In this document: positions 9,168 to 18,065 of the stretch, piece after piece
Layout: each line of letters starts with the position of its first letter
How positions within the stretch are numbered: position 1 is the first letter of the stretch
NCBI GenBank assembly: GCA_900554365.1
Contig: USGY01000006.1
Location: forward strand, 1-57,168
Direction: 5' to 3'
From: an uncultured Clostridium sp.
GTDB lineage: Bacteria; Bacillota; Clostridia; TANB77; CAG-508
DNA length: 57,168 bases
Made by a program: the position numbers and the translations under genes
The notes under the pieces: model-generated
Told to the model about the DNA's origin: nothing
Database searches by the model: none
Seen by the model: the letters and a program-made list of their open reading frames with translations, nothing else

Positions 9168-12100
9168 ATGAGAATTACAAAAAAATTAGTAGCAATACTT
9201 ATGTTACTTTCAATGCTATTTTCTAACATTTCAAATATTGTATTTGCTGCAACAGAAATAAGTGAAGCATATTTACAAGACAAAGGAGATGTTGAGCATC
9301 ACTTGCAATATTGGAACGATGAAAAAAATGCATGGTACTATGTAACAACAACATATGTAACATATAATGAAGGAGGCAAAGAATATCCTGCATATTGCAT
9401 GAATAGAGAATATCCTGGAGTTGGCGAATATGATTCTTATACAGTTGATATTGACTCAGTTGTAGATGATGTTAGGGTTTGGAGAACTATTATAAATGGA
9501 TATCCTTATAAAAGTGCATCAGAATTAGGAGTTGCTAATAATTTAGAAGCATTCCAAGCTACAAAACAAGCCGTATATTGTATTTTATATAATTTTGATC
9601 CATATACAAGATTCAGGAGTAGCGAACAGGGTGCAGACTCTCATGGTGCAGCCATTAGAAATGCAATTATAAACATGGTAAATATAGGTCGTAATGGAAC
9701 ACAAACACCATATACTGCCGGAATTTCTACAAGTAAAGTTGGGAATTTAACTAAAGAAGGCAATTATTATGTACAAGAATTTAAAATTAATTGTGGAGTT
9801 GATACTGCAGAATATAGTATTTTATCTACAGATAGTATGCCAGCAGGTGGCATAATAACAAACACAAGTGGAACACAAAAAACTACATTTAGTGGTAATG
9901 AGAATTTTAAGATAAAAATACCTACATCACAAATGAATAAAGATATTAACATTACATTTAGAGTAAGAGGTAAAGCAAAGACATATCCTGTATTTTATGG
10001 TAAAACTCGTATTGCAGAAACTCAAAACTATGCTGTAACATTTGATCCATTAGGTGATGTAGTTGGAGTTGGAAAATTAAATGTAAAAACTAATACAGGA
10101 AGAATACAAATAAACAAAACAGATGATGAAACAAGTAAGCCTATTTCTGGAGTTACTTTTCAATTAACTAAAGCAGATGGAACAGTAGTTGCAAATAGCA
10201 CTACAAATGAAAACGGAGTTGCTACTTTTAGTGGTTTATATCAAGATAATTATAAATTAAAAGAAATTTCTACAAATGCAAAATATGTATTAAACACAAA
10301 AGAATTTGATGTTAATGTAGAATACAACGGAACTACTATAAAAGATATAACTAACGAACACAAAAAAGGAAATCTAAAAATATACAAAGTAGATAAAGAT
10401 AATCATAAGATTGCTCTTGGAAATGTTAAATTTGACCTTTATTCTGAAGAATTCAAAAAAGTAATTGGAACATATACAACAAATGTTGACGGTGAAATTC
10501 AAATAAATAATTTAAGAATAGGTCAATATAAATTAATCGAAAAAAATACTGGAAAATGGTACAATTTAGCAGAAGACAAGACAATTGAAGTTAAATGGAA
10601 TACAACAGAGGAAAATACTATTGAAAACGAACTTAAAAAAGGTCAAGTTAAAGTTATTAAAGTAGATAAAGATAACAATGAAGTAAAACTTGAAGGAGTT
10701 GAATTTGAAGTATTAGATGAAAATAACAAAGTGCTAGAGAAAATTGTTACTGACAAAAATGGTGAAGCATTAACTTCTAGATATCCTATTAGAGATTTTG
10801 AAAAACTAAAAATTCGTGAAACAAAAACATTGGAAACTTATGTATTAAATGATGAAGTTAAGACTATTACATTAAAAGAAAATCAAATTGAAAATATTAC
10901 ATTCCAAAACGAGAAGAAAAAAGGACAAATCCGTGTTATAAAAGTAGATTTAGATAATAACGAGGTTGTTCTTAATGGTGTAAAATTTGATGTAAAAAAT
11001 GATAAAGGTGAAATTGTAGATACAATAGTTACAAATAAAGATGGAATTGCTACAACAAAAAGACTTCCAATAGATTCATCATATACTGTAATTGAAAAGG
11101 AAACTAAAAAAGAATATAAACTTACAAAAGAGACACAAACAGTTACATTAAAACAAGATGAAATTAAAAATATTGTATTCAAAAATGAACTTAAAAAGGG
11201 ACAATTAAGAGTTATTAAAGTAGATTTAGATGACAATGAAGTATTGTTAGAAGGTGTTAAATTTGACATTGTTGATGAAAAAGGAAATATTGTAGATACA
11301 GTAATTACAGATGAAAACGGTGAAGCAACAACAAAAATGCTACCTTCGGTTGATAAAAAATATACTGCAATAGAAAAAGAAACAAGAAAAGAATATGTGC
11401 TTACAGAAGAAACACAAACAGTAGAATTAAAAGAAGATGAAATTACATCTATTCAATTTGAAAACGAAAAAATTAAAGGATATTTGGAAATTACAAAAGT
11501 TGATAGTAAAACAAAAGATACTTTAAAAGATGCCACTTTTGGAATATATGATATGGATAATAACGAAATAGCAAAGATTACAACAGATGAAACAGGAAAA
11601 GCAAAATCTGAGCTAATCCCTTATGGAAAATATTATGCAAAAGAATTGGATACAGGTTCAGTTTACTATTTACTTAATGAAAATACTTTTGAATTTGAAA
11701 TAGTAAAAAATCATGAAACTGTACCACTTACAATAGACAATGATAGTGTAGATATTGAAGTTACAGTTGATAAGGAAGGAACAACAGAAATAAAACCTGG
11801 AGAGAAAGTAAATTATGAATTTTCAAATGTAGGAAACGCATCTAATGTATATCTAGAGAATTTTAAATGGTTTGATTATATACCTACAGATTATATAAGA
11901 TTAGAAACTATGACTACAGGAACTTGGAATCAAGATTTAACTTATGATGTATATTATAAAACAAATAAGTCAGATGATTATATACTATTCAAAAAAGATT
12001 TAAAAACTACTGAAAATTACGATTTAGACTTTACTACAATAGAATTTACAGAAGACGAATATATAGTAGAAACATGTTTTGATTTTGGAAAAGTAGATGT

Positions 12101-12299
12101 AGGATTTAAAGAAGATACAAAGCCAACAATGGAATGTAAATCTTTTGATACTCTAAAAGAAAATGATACATTTACAAACTATACAAAAACTGTAGGTGTA
12201 TATTTTGGAGTAACTGCTGAAGCTAATAGCAAATGGACTACAATTACACATATTCCAGAAGAAAAACACGAGGTTAAACTTCCTCGCACAGGAAAATAA
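9168..12299 (+). CDS. Thioester-domain/CnaB-repeat surface adhesin ending in LPRTG
   Basis: A 1043-residue secreted protein. The signal peptide spans residues 1-28 (ends V-F-A-A). An N-terminal thioester domain has Cys in Y-P-A-Y-C-M-N-R and Gln in A-T-K-Q-A-V-Y. Six consecutive CnaB/SpaA-type repeats of about 90 residues follow (from about residue 307 to 860), each opening with a K-V-D or K-T-D motif typical of isopeptide domains. A C-terminal beta domain ends in K-L-P-R-T-G-K-stop. Thioester domains bind host or partner surfaces covalently, and CnaB repeats make stiff stalks. The LPxTG motif lacks the usual hydrophobic and basic tail. The gene has no in-frame CGG. ATG 9168 is 8 bases after AGGAGG. 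Confidence 0.88.
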   Translation: MRITKKLVAILMLLSMLFSNISNIVFAATEISEAYLQDKGDVEHHLQYWNDEKNAWYYVTTTYVTYNEGGKEYPAYCMNREYPGVGEYDSYTVDIDSVVDDVRVWRTIINGYPYKSASELGVANNLEAFQATKQAVYCILYNFDPYTRFRSSEQGADSHGAAIRNAIINMVNIGRNGTQTPYTAGISTSKVGNLTKEGNYYVQEFKINCGVDTAEYSILSTDSMPAGGIITNTSGTQKTTFSGNENFKIKIPTSQMNKDINITFRVRGKAKTYPVFYGKTRIAETQNYAVTFDPLGDVVGVGKLNVKTNTGRIQINKTDDETSKPISGVTFQLTKADGTVVANSTTNENGVATFSGLYQDNYKLKEISTNAKYVLNTKEFDVNVEYNGTTIKDITNEHKKGNLKIYKVDKDNHKIALGNVKFDLYSEEFKKVIGTYTTNVDGEIQINNLRIGQYKLIEKNTGKWYNLAEDKTIEVKWNTTEENTIENELKKGQVKVIKVDKDNNEVKLEGVEFEVLDENNKVLEKIVTDKNGEALTSRYPIRDFEKLKIRETKTLETYVLNDEVKTITLKENQIENITFQNEKKKGQIRVIKVDLDNNEVVLNGVKFDVKNDKGEIVDTIVTNKDGIATTKRLPIDSSYTVIEKETKKEYKLTKETQTVTLKQDEIKNIVFKNELKKGQLRVIKVDLDDNEVLLEGVKFDIVDEKGNIVDTVITDENGEATTKMLPSVDKKYTAIEKETRKEYVLTEETQTVELKEDEITSIQFENEKIKGYLEITKVDSKTKDTLKDATFGIYDMDNNEIAKITTDETGKAKSELIPYGKYYAKELDTGSVYYLLNENTFEFEIVKNHETVPLTIDNDSVDIEVTVDKEGTTEIKPGEKVNYEFSNVGNASNVYLENFKWFDYIPTDYIRLETMTTGTWNQDLTYDVYYKTNKSDDYILFKKDLKTTENYDLDFTTIEFTEDEYIVETCFDFGKVDVGFKEDTKPTMECKSFDTLKENDTFTNYTKTVGVYFGVTAEANSKWTTITHIPEEKHEVKLPRTGK

Positions 12300-12320
12300 T
12301 TAAATATGATAATATAATAA

Positions 12321-12361
12321 TCCTTTATAAATTGCCCTTTAAAATTTAATTTATAGGAGGA
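12321..12361 (+). promoter_or_regulatory. Riboregulator-like hairpin masking the spoVG ribosome binding site
   Basis: Almost a copy of the adhesin leader: TCCTTTATAAATT at 12321-12333, loop GCCCTTTAAAA, then AATTTATAGGAGGA, followed by the same TTTGATTATG start region. The ribosome binding site is again in the 3' arm. Confidence 0.6.
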
Positions 12362-12368
12362 TTTGATT

Positions 12369-12650
12369 ATGGAAATTAAAATTACAGATGTTAGGATTTT
12401 TAAAATTAAACAAAGAGGAGCATTACTTGGCTATGCCAATATAGTGTTAAATGATAGTTTCATTATTAGAGGAATTAAAATATTGGAAAATGAAAGAGTT
12501 GGAAGATTTGTTTCAATGCCTTCTCGTAGATTAAGAGAAGAAAAAAGAGCATACAGAGATTTATGCCACCCTATCAATCAAGAAACAAGAGAAACTATAA
12601 CAGCAGCAATTTTTGATGCTTATGATAATCAAGAAGAAACAGAAGAATAG
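12369..12650 (+). CDS. spoVG: SpoVG-like regulator
   Basis: A 93-residue SpoVG-family protein: residues 1-60 carry the conserved core E-I-K-I-T-D-V-R, A-N-I-V-L-N-D-S-F-I-I-R-G-I-K-I and the signature F-V-S-M-P-S-R. It is followed by Y-R-D-L-C-H-P-I and a helix ending in Y-D-N-Q-E-E-T-E-E. SpoVG proteins are small nucleic-acid-binding regulators, and copies are frequent on Firmicutes conjugative elements. ATG 12369 is 8 bases after GGAGGA, which is masked by the leader hairpin. Confidence 0.9.
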   Translation: MEIKITDVRIFKIKQRGALLGYANIVLNDSFIIRGIKILENERVGRFVSMPSRRLREEKRAYRDLCHPINQETRETITAAIFDAYDNQEETEE

Positions 12651-12657
12651 TTGTATA

Positions 12658-12700
12658 AGTCCTTTATTTGCCCTTACTTTATTTAAGAAAGGACTTTTTT
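12658..12700 (+). promoter_or_regulatory. Leader hairpin before the RusA-like gene, terminator-like
   Basis: AGTCCTTT (12658-12665) pairs perfectly with AAAGGACT (12688-12695), followed by T7 immediately before ATG 12702. The loop contains ATTTGCCCTTAC, the element shared with the leaders at 9122 and 12321. It may act both as an attenuating terminator and by masking the AAAGGA ribosome binding site. Confidence 0.55.
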
Positions 12701-12701
12701 T

Positions 12702-13292
12702 ATGATTATTTCAGATAAATTATTAAATGAATTAGTTAGTTTGGATGAAAATATACAATTTATTATTGATAATAATAAAAATGTCAATAATATACAGCTA
12801 GAAGGCTTTTTAAGAAATTTAGAAAAAAGAAGATATAATATTCTATCTCAAATTAAGTTATATAATAAAACCGTAGAATATAAAACAGATAGAATACAAA
12901 ATATTAGTGATGAATATAAGGCAGAAATTAGTGATGATGTATTAAAAATATATATTCCTGAACCAATGCCATCATATAAAAATTTGAAAACTCATGCTTT
13001 TAAAAATATTTTATTAAATATTGCAGAAATAACAAAACCATATGCAAATATGTTTACTGAAACAGTATTTATATATATTAAAATATTTGACAATATTAAG
13101 GGATGGGATATTGATAATAAATCTATAAAACCAATATCAGATGCTTTAATTTCAAGTGGTGTTATTCAAGATGATAATATTGATAAAATGTTTTATTGTG
13201 TAAAAGGTGAATTTTCAGAAATTCCTCATACTGAAGTTTATATTTTAGATGCCAATAATAGTATAAAAATTTTAGAAAATAGTGTTAGTTGA
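12702..13292 (+). CDS. RusA-like Holliday-junction nuclease fold protein
   Basis: A 196-residue protein. The N-terminal 80 residues look helical and coiled. From about residue 85 (I-Y-I-P-E-P-M-P-S-Y-K) it has a RusA-like fold with the acidic signature W-D-I-D-N-K, K-P-I-S-D-A-L, and G-V-I-Q-D-D-N-I-D-K-M typical of RusA-family crossover-junction endonucleases. It probably resolves branched DNA during transfer or replication of the element. The N-terminal extension is not standard for RusA. A terminator follows at 13293-13340. Confidence 0.7.
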   Translation: MIISDKLLNELVSLDENIQFIIDNNKNVNNIQLEGFLRNLEKRRYNILSQIKLYNKTVEYKTDRIQNISDEYKAEISDDVLKIYIPEPMPSYKNLKTHAFKNILLNIAEITKPYANMFTETVFIYIKIFDNIKGWDIDNKSIKPISDALISSGVIQDDNIDKMFYCVKGEFSEIPHTEVYILDANNSIKILENSVS

Positions 13293-13340
13293 AAATGTCC
13301 TTTTTTTGACCTTAAAAAAAGTTAAAATTAGGACATTTTT
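13293..13340 (+). terminator. Intrinsic terminator after the RusA-like gene
   Basis: AAATGTCCT (13293-13301) pairs with AGGACATTT (13330-13338) and is followed by a short T run. The long loop contains TTTGACCTTA, resembling the leader element of the upstream genes. Confidence 0.55.
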
Positions 13341-13405
13341 TAAAATGCAATAAGCCTTATTTTACAATACTTTGGAGAGAATTAAAGGACACTTTTATCT
13401 TCATA

Positions 13406-13445
13406 GGGTAGGTGTGTGATAGCGAAAGCTATCGCATAGCTGCCC
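13406..13445. other. 18-bp hairpin with GAAA tetraloop; oriT or structured RNA candidate
   Basis: Bases 13406-13423 and 13428-13445 pair over 18 positions with one G-G mismatch and three G-U pairs, closed by GAAA (13424-13427). The structure lies 12 bases before the Replic_Relax-like gene, in a 165-base gap with no other coding content. It is either a transfer origin (a nic-site hairpin) or a 5' leader structure. No cleavage site can be identified from the sequence. Confidence 0.5.
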
Positions 13446-13457
13446 AAGAACCATTAT

Positions 13458-14403
13458 ATGAAAAACTTAATTGAAAAGGTGGTGATTGAAATTAAAAGTA
13501 TTTTTCCGACAAATATAAATGAAATAAATTTAGTGAAATTTATAGGTCGATATCAATATATTTCTAGTAAAGATGTTCAATATTTCTTTGATGATACTTA
13601 TTATCCAAAGAGAATAACAAAACTAATTAAAAAGGGCATTATAAGAAGGTACAAAAAATATTTAGTTCTTGCAGATGATGGGTATAATTTTATGAAAATA
13701 CTAGGTCAACATACAGTTCCTTTAGTATATCAAAAGAAATACGCAGATAGATTAAAGTTTATGAGTCATCTAGCAGCTTTATATAATAACAATGAATATA
13801 TTACCTTTACCCCATCTTTTGAAATTAAAGATAAAACAGCATTTACAGAAAGTTCTCGCAAATATATAGGAATTTTAAAAATATTTGGAACAAATTATTT
13901 AACTTATCATATTTCAGAAGAACATACGCAAAAATATATAAATTCAGTTATATATGATCTTCAAAAAGAAAATAAATACAAGAATATTATTGTTCTAATA
14001 AATGATATAAAAAGAATTGATTTAATGGATTTTGCCTTTGGTCTTAATTCAGTAATAATTTGTGAAGATAATGACAATAAATTGCAGGAACTACAATATT
14101 TACATCAAGTTAATTGGCCTAAAGTAGTACATAAACTATATAAGGATCAAGTACATTTATCAGAATATAACTTTTGTGATTATACTGATAATAGAGATAA
14201 ATATATCACAAATTTTTATTTTGTAGATACTGAAAAAATAAATAGAATAGATATTTTCTTAAAAAATAATAATCAAAAACAAGCTGATATTATTTGCAGT
14301 GAAAGCATCGTGAAATTATTACGGTCAAGAAATACCAACTGCTAATTATAAACTTATCAATTTAGATGAATTCATAGAAAAAGATATAAAAATGTATGAC
14401 TAA
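13458..14403 (+). CDS. Replic_Relax-like plasmid mobilisation protein; one CGG +1 site
   Basis: A 314-residue protein when the C of CGG 14322 is skipped (Gly289). The join gives K-L-L-G-Q-E-I-P-T-A-N-Y-K-L-I-N and a normal C-terminus that overlaps the virD4 start by 8 bases. The N-terminal winged helix (about residues 20-75) has the pattern of replication-relaxation proteins: F-I-G-R-Y-Q-Y-I-S-S-K-D-V-Q-Y-F, then P-K-R-I-T-K-L-I-K-K-G-I-I-R-R. In Firmicutes ICEs this gene type sits beside virD4 and is thought to take part in DNA relaxation at oriT. ATG 13458 has no clear ribosome binding site; GTG codons around 13479-13484 are alternatives. Confidence 0.75.
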
Positions 14404-16145
14404 AAAGATAATTTTTTATTCATCCATAGTATTTCTCATAATATTAAATATTTTAATTGATATTAACATTCAAAATTATATAAATATATTAAATGAATGC
14501 TTTAATAAAAATATTATTATAAATCAGTTTTATTATGCTTTTATTTGCTCCATAATTGCCTTTATTTCGCTTTTAATTGCTATAGGAATAAAATTAGTCA
14601 TCTATTATAAAACTGATGAAATAAAAGGCATAAATTTAAAGACAGAAGATGGAACTTTTGGAACTGCTAATTGGTTAAATGATAATGATATTGATAACAT
14701 ACTTGGAAGAAACAATGTACCTGGCTTGATACTTGGCAAAAAGAACAATGATATTATAAAACTACCATTTGACAGTTACTTTAATAAGAATATTGCTGTT
14801 TTTGGTAGCAGTGGCAGTATGAAGACAATTCGGATTCTTGGTAACTAACCTGCTCGAATTACTTAAATACAAGAAGTCTATTATAGTCACAGATGCTAAA
14901 GGAGAAATTTATCGAAAGACAAATACATTATTTAGAGAAAATAATTATATTGTAAAAGTATTTAACTTAAAGGATATGGCTCACTCTGATAGGTGGAATC
15001 CGTTAGGAGAAAATGAAGATATTACAGATATTCAAACCAGTTCAAATGTAATTATAACAGGAACGCAAAAGCATAATGGAAAAGATGATTTCTGGCCTCG
15101 TGCTGAAGAAAATCTTTTAAAGGCTTTTGAATTTTATTTTTTAGAGAATAAAATAGACCAAAACACTCTAACAGATATATACAAAATAATTGCAAATGGT
15201 GATATTGCAACACTTGATGGCATATTTAAAGGAATACCTCAAGAAAGTCCTGCAAGAATGAGCTACAATATTTTTGCGAGTGGATCTGACACAATAAAAG
15301 CATCAGTATTAACAGGTCTAGGAACTAGGTTACAAGCATTTCAAAATAAAGAATTACAAGAACTAACAAATGCAACTGATATTGACTTAACATTACCAGG
15401 TAAGAAACCTTGCATTTATTATGTGATATCAAGCGATGTAGATTCAAGCAGAGACTTTTTAATTTCTTTGTTTTTTACATTTTTGTTTATAAAGCTTGTT
15501 AAATATGCTGATTCAAGAATAGATGGAAGGTGTGAGAATGATGTATATTTTTTTCTCGATGAGTTTTGCAATATTGGGGAAATACCAGACTTCAATAAAA
15601 AGATTAGCACAGTAAGAAGTCGAGGAATAGCATTAATTCCAATAGTTCAAAATATACGGACAGATTAAAAATCGCTATCCAATGGATACATGGCAAGAAA
15701 TAATCCGGTAACTGTGATTTTAGACTATGTCTTCGGTGCTGCTGATACTTTAACAGCACAATATTTTAGTGATTTGCTAGGTGTTGCAACTGCTGAAACA
15801 CAATCTGTTAGAAAGGAAGCAGGTATTGAAGGAAGTTTTGAATTTGGTCAAAAAAATATATCTACACTAAAGAGGAATTTATTAAATGCTGATGAAATTT
15901 TAAGAATACCATATAATCAGCTTTTAGTTAATATTCGTGGTAATAAACCATTGTTGCTTAATAAAATGGTATATACAGAACATGAACTTGCAAAAAAACT
16001 AAAAGATGTTTCAATAAGTGAATATAAACCTAATTGGAACAAACAAGAAAATCCAAAGCAAGTAATTCCAGCTATTCCAAAAGAAGAACCTAAGAAACAA
16101 GAGAAAATCGAGGATTTTGAAGAAATTACATTAGATAATTTTTAA
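14396..16145 (+). CDS. virD4: VirD4/TcpA-type coupling ATPase; four CGG +1 sites
   Basis: Couples the relaxed DNA to the type IV channel. The 581-residue protein needs a C skip at CGG 14831, 15657, 15706 and 15734 (Gly146, 421, 437, 446). It has two N-terminal membrane helices (about residues 5-25 and 42-66), Walker A F-G-S-S-G-S-M-K-T-I-G (Met replaces the usual Gly before Lys), an all-alpha domain, Walker B F-F-L-D-E-F (about Asp388), and the motif I-V-Q-N-I-G-Q-I-K-N-R-Y-P followed by I-I-G-N-C-D-F-R-L-C-L-G-A-A-D. These last motifs are typical of the family and are visible only with the skips. The C-terminal tail is Lys/Pro/Glu-rich. Confidence 0.92.
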
Positions 16146-16172
16146 ACATTTACTTAAAGGTAAGTGTTTTTT
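16146..16172 (+). terminator. Attenuator/terminator between virD4 and the S1-like gene
   Basis: ACATTTAC (16146-16153) pairs with GTAAGTGT (16160-16167) with one G-U pair, and is followed by a T run. It would reduce read-through into the downstream gene. Confidence 0.55.
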
Positions 16173-16185
16173 GATTGGGGGTGAA

Positions 16186-16983
16186 ATGTTGGAAGAACTA
16201 TCTATAAAAGAACTATTAAGAAGTAAAGAAGAAAAACGAATACTTACAGGAACTATATCAGGTATAGAAGATGAATACTACAAATTAAAAGACAAATATA
16301 TTCCTTGTGCTATAGTTTGGTACAAAGATATAAAAGTATTGATACCAATTACACATTTAGCATTATCAAAACAAAATAAATCTCTAATTCGTGGTATGTT
16401 AGGGGCTGAGATTGACTTTATTATTTTAGAACTTGATAATATTGCAAATGTTGCAATAGGAAGTAGAATAGATGCTATGGAATTAAGAACAAAAATAGAA
16501 ATTCCTAAATTAAAACAAAACGATGTTATACGAGTTAGAATTATTGCTGTTGGTGTAAAGCATATTATTGTTGATATGTATGGTAAAGAAGTAATTATTA
16601 AAGCAGATAATTTAAAACATACATATATAGTAAATTGTAAAGATATTTACAAAGTGGGAGATTATCTGCAGGTAAGATTAAAAAATATGGATATTAAAAA
16701 TAATATATTTGAATTATCAGCTAAAGATTTTGAAGAAAACCCATTTAAAAATATAAGAAAATACATATCTTTGAATGGGGAATATACAGGTATTGTAATT
16801 GCCTTTCCAAAACAGAGAAGTGGAATTTTAGTACAACTAGATAATTCAAATGTTACTTGCCTTGTAAGAGTTCCAGCTAGATTTAATAATTTTCCACATT
16901 TTAAAGATAAAGTGTTAATAAAGGTGACAGAAATTAAAGAAAATAAGAAATTTGTTTATGGATATTTAATGAGAATAATATAG
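16186..16983 (+). CDS. S1/OB-fold nucleic-acid-binding protein
   Basis: A 265-residue protein from ATG 16186 (GGGGGTG site 6 bases upstream; TTG 16171 is less likely). Three OB/S1-like segments are visible, each with a G-T-I-S-G-I-E, V-I-R-V-R-I-I-A-V-G-V-K-H or G-E-Y-T-G-I-V-I-A-F type start and basic surface. Proteins of this kind accompany conjugation modules of Clostridia and probably bind RNA or single-stranded DNA. Specific function unknown. It ends the conjugation operon, and a noncoding region follows. Confidence 0.6.
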   Translation: MLEELSIKELLRSKEEKRILTGTISGIEDEYYKLKDKYIPCAIVWYKDIKVLIPITHLALSKQNKSLIRGMLGAEIDFIILELDNIANVAIGSRIDAMELRTKIEIPKLKQNDVIRVRIIAVGVKHIIVDMYGKEVIIKADNLKHTYIVNCKDIYKVGDYLQVRLKNMDIKNNIFELSAKDFEENPFKNIRKYISLNGEYTGIVIAFPKQRSGILVQLDNSNVTCLVRVPARFNNFPHFKDKVLIKVTEIKENKKFVYGYLMRII

Positions 16984-17001
16984 AATAATTTTTATTTTTT
17001 A

Positions 17002-17030
17002 TTGTTTTTAATCAAAAAATATAGTAATAT
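17002..17030 (+). promoter_or_regulatory. Promoter of the small-peptide locus
   Basis: TTGTTT (17002-17007), 17-base spacer, TAATAT (17025-17030). The transcript would carry the 17060-17075 hairpin and the 44-residue ORF, ending at the terminator at 17242-17273. Confidence 0.5.
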
Positions 17031-17059
17031 ATATGCAACCTTACGCAGAAGAAAGGCCA

Positions 17060-17075
17060 GCCCTTTCTTAAGGGC
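17060..17075 (+). promoter_or_regulatory. Small hairpin in the leader of the 44-aa ORF
   Basis: GCCCTT (17060-17065) and AAGGGC (17070-17075) form a perfect 6-bp stem with loop TCTT, 7 bases upstream of the AAGGGGGG ribosome binding site. Confidence 0.45.
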
Positions 17076-17092
17076 GGAAAGGGGGGTATTTC

Positions 17093-17227
17093 TTGAATAC
17101 CGCAGATTTGATTTTGCATTTTGCTGATAAGTACATAGCAGAAAGGGAAAAAAACATCATGCTACAACAACAATTAGAGCAGTACCAACAAATGCAAAAC
17201 GAAAAAAAGACAAAGACTAATGAATAG
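17093..17227 (+). CDS. 44-residue peptide of unknown function
   Basis: TTG 17093 follows a very strong GGAAAGGGGGG site. The peptide begins M-N-T-A-D-L-I-L-H-F-A-D-K-Y-I-A-E-R-E and continues as a Gln/Glu/Lys-rich amphipathic helix with a basic end. No membrane span is present, so it is not a classic type I toxin. It has its own promoter and terminator, forming a stand-alone unit between the conjugation operon and the accessory genes. Confidence 0.55.
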   Translation: MNTADLILHFADKYIAEREKNIMLQQQLEQYQQMQNEKKTKTNE

Positions 17228-17241
17228 CAAAAGTTAGTCGG

Positions 17242-17273
17242 TAGAGTGGGGTTCGCAGCCTGCTCTATTTTTT
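17242..17273 (+). terminator. Intrinsic terminator of the small-peptide locus
   Basis: Bases 17242-17250 pair with 17259-17267 over nine positions (two G-U pairs) around a GTTCGCAG loop, followed by T6. Confidence 0.7.
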
Positions 17274-17286
17274 GAGCAAAAAAAAG

Positions 17287-17312
17287 TATGTGTATTCGCA
17301 GGTACACATACA
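17287..17312. repeat. Perfect 9-bp hairpin GTATGTGTA/TACACATAC
   Basis: GTATGTGTA (17287-17295) and TACACATAC (17304-17312) flank loop TTCGCAGG. The loop repeats the TTCGCAG of the terminator just upstream. The rest of 17313-17480 contains another long inverted repeat (TTATTTAAG...CTTAAATAA) and is AT-rich leader with no ORF. It is probably the regulatory region of the 17501 gene. Confidence 0.5.
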
Positions 17313-17500
17313 GGTATTCTCAAATAACGCAGATTTATTTAAGACACATTTATTTTGTACTTAAATAATAACATATTATTTTAAATTTGTCAAATCAATT
17401 TCAAAATAATGTTATTTAGAGCAAGTTTACTATTATTATATGCAATTTTTTGAAAAAGTCAATATTTTGGCTTTATTTTTTATTTTAAGGAGGTTTCTAT

Positions 17501-17992
17501 ATGTTAGAAGATGAAAGAATAAAAGTAATTAATTTTTTACAAGATTTTGGATGTGCAACGCTAAAGCAATTACAGATATTATACGATAGACCTAATGATA
17601 ATTTCAAAGATATTTTAACAGGTAATTTTGTTAGTAAAAAAGGAGATATTTTCATACATAATAACGAAGAACTTAATATGAAAACGATAAATGCTTTAAA
17701 TGTGTTATGCAGATATAAAGGCAGATTTAAACAATTTCATAAAGGCTATGATCCTGTTTATATTACTTTTCTTACAAAAGAAAATATTTTGTATAATGTT
17801 ATAGTAACTGACAAAAACAATGAACAAGGAGTACTAAAGCTATTAAAAGTCAATTCTCCAATTATTCCTGAAGCAGATAAATTTATAATACTGTTTGAAG
17901 ATGATTCTTGTTTTGACAATATTGAATGTAAAACACCTTATGCTTATTGTGTTTATCCAGAATTAAAAGTAATAAATCGCAAAAATGCTTGA
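17501..17992 (+). CDS. DUF5697-like protein
   Basis: A 163-residue protein behind TAAGGAGGTTTC. The N-terminus (V-I-N-F-L-Q-D-F-G-C-A-T-L-K-Q-L) looks like a small winged helix, followed by an alpha/beta domain with I-N-A-L-N-V-L-C and a C-terminal Y-A-Y-C-V-Y-P-E. Size and these segments resemble DUF5697 proteins found on Clostridia mobile elements. Function unknown. A bidirectional terminator follows. Confidence 0.5.
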   Translation: MLEDERIKVINFLQDFGCATLKQLQILYDRPNDNFKDILTGNFVSKKGDIFIHNNEELNMKTINALNVLCRYKGRFKQFHKGYDPVYITFLTKENILYNVIVTDKNNEQGVLKLLKVNSPIIPEADKFIILFEDDSCFDNIECKTPYAYCVYPELKVINRKNA

Positions 17993-18065
17993 TTTTATGC
18001 ATTATTAGTGATATATATAGTTTAAAATATAAATTAATTCATATATTTATATTATTTACTAAATC

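Noticed and set aside
10883..11269. Minus-strand ORF inside the adhesin repeats
   Set aside because: Shadow of the repetitive CnaB coding sequence.
9168..12299. A hidden frameshift extending the adhesin past LPRTG
   Set aside because: No CGG lies near the end, and the downstream frames give no hydrophobic tail.
17068..17307. Minus-strand ORF of 79 residues opposite the small-peptide locus
   Set aside because: Antisense shadow with a Cys/Phe-rich improbable composition and no ribosome binding site.
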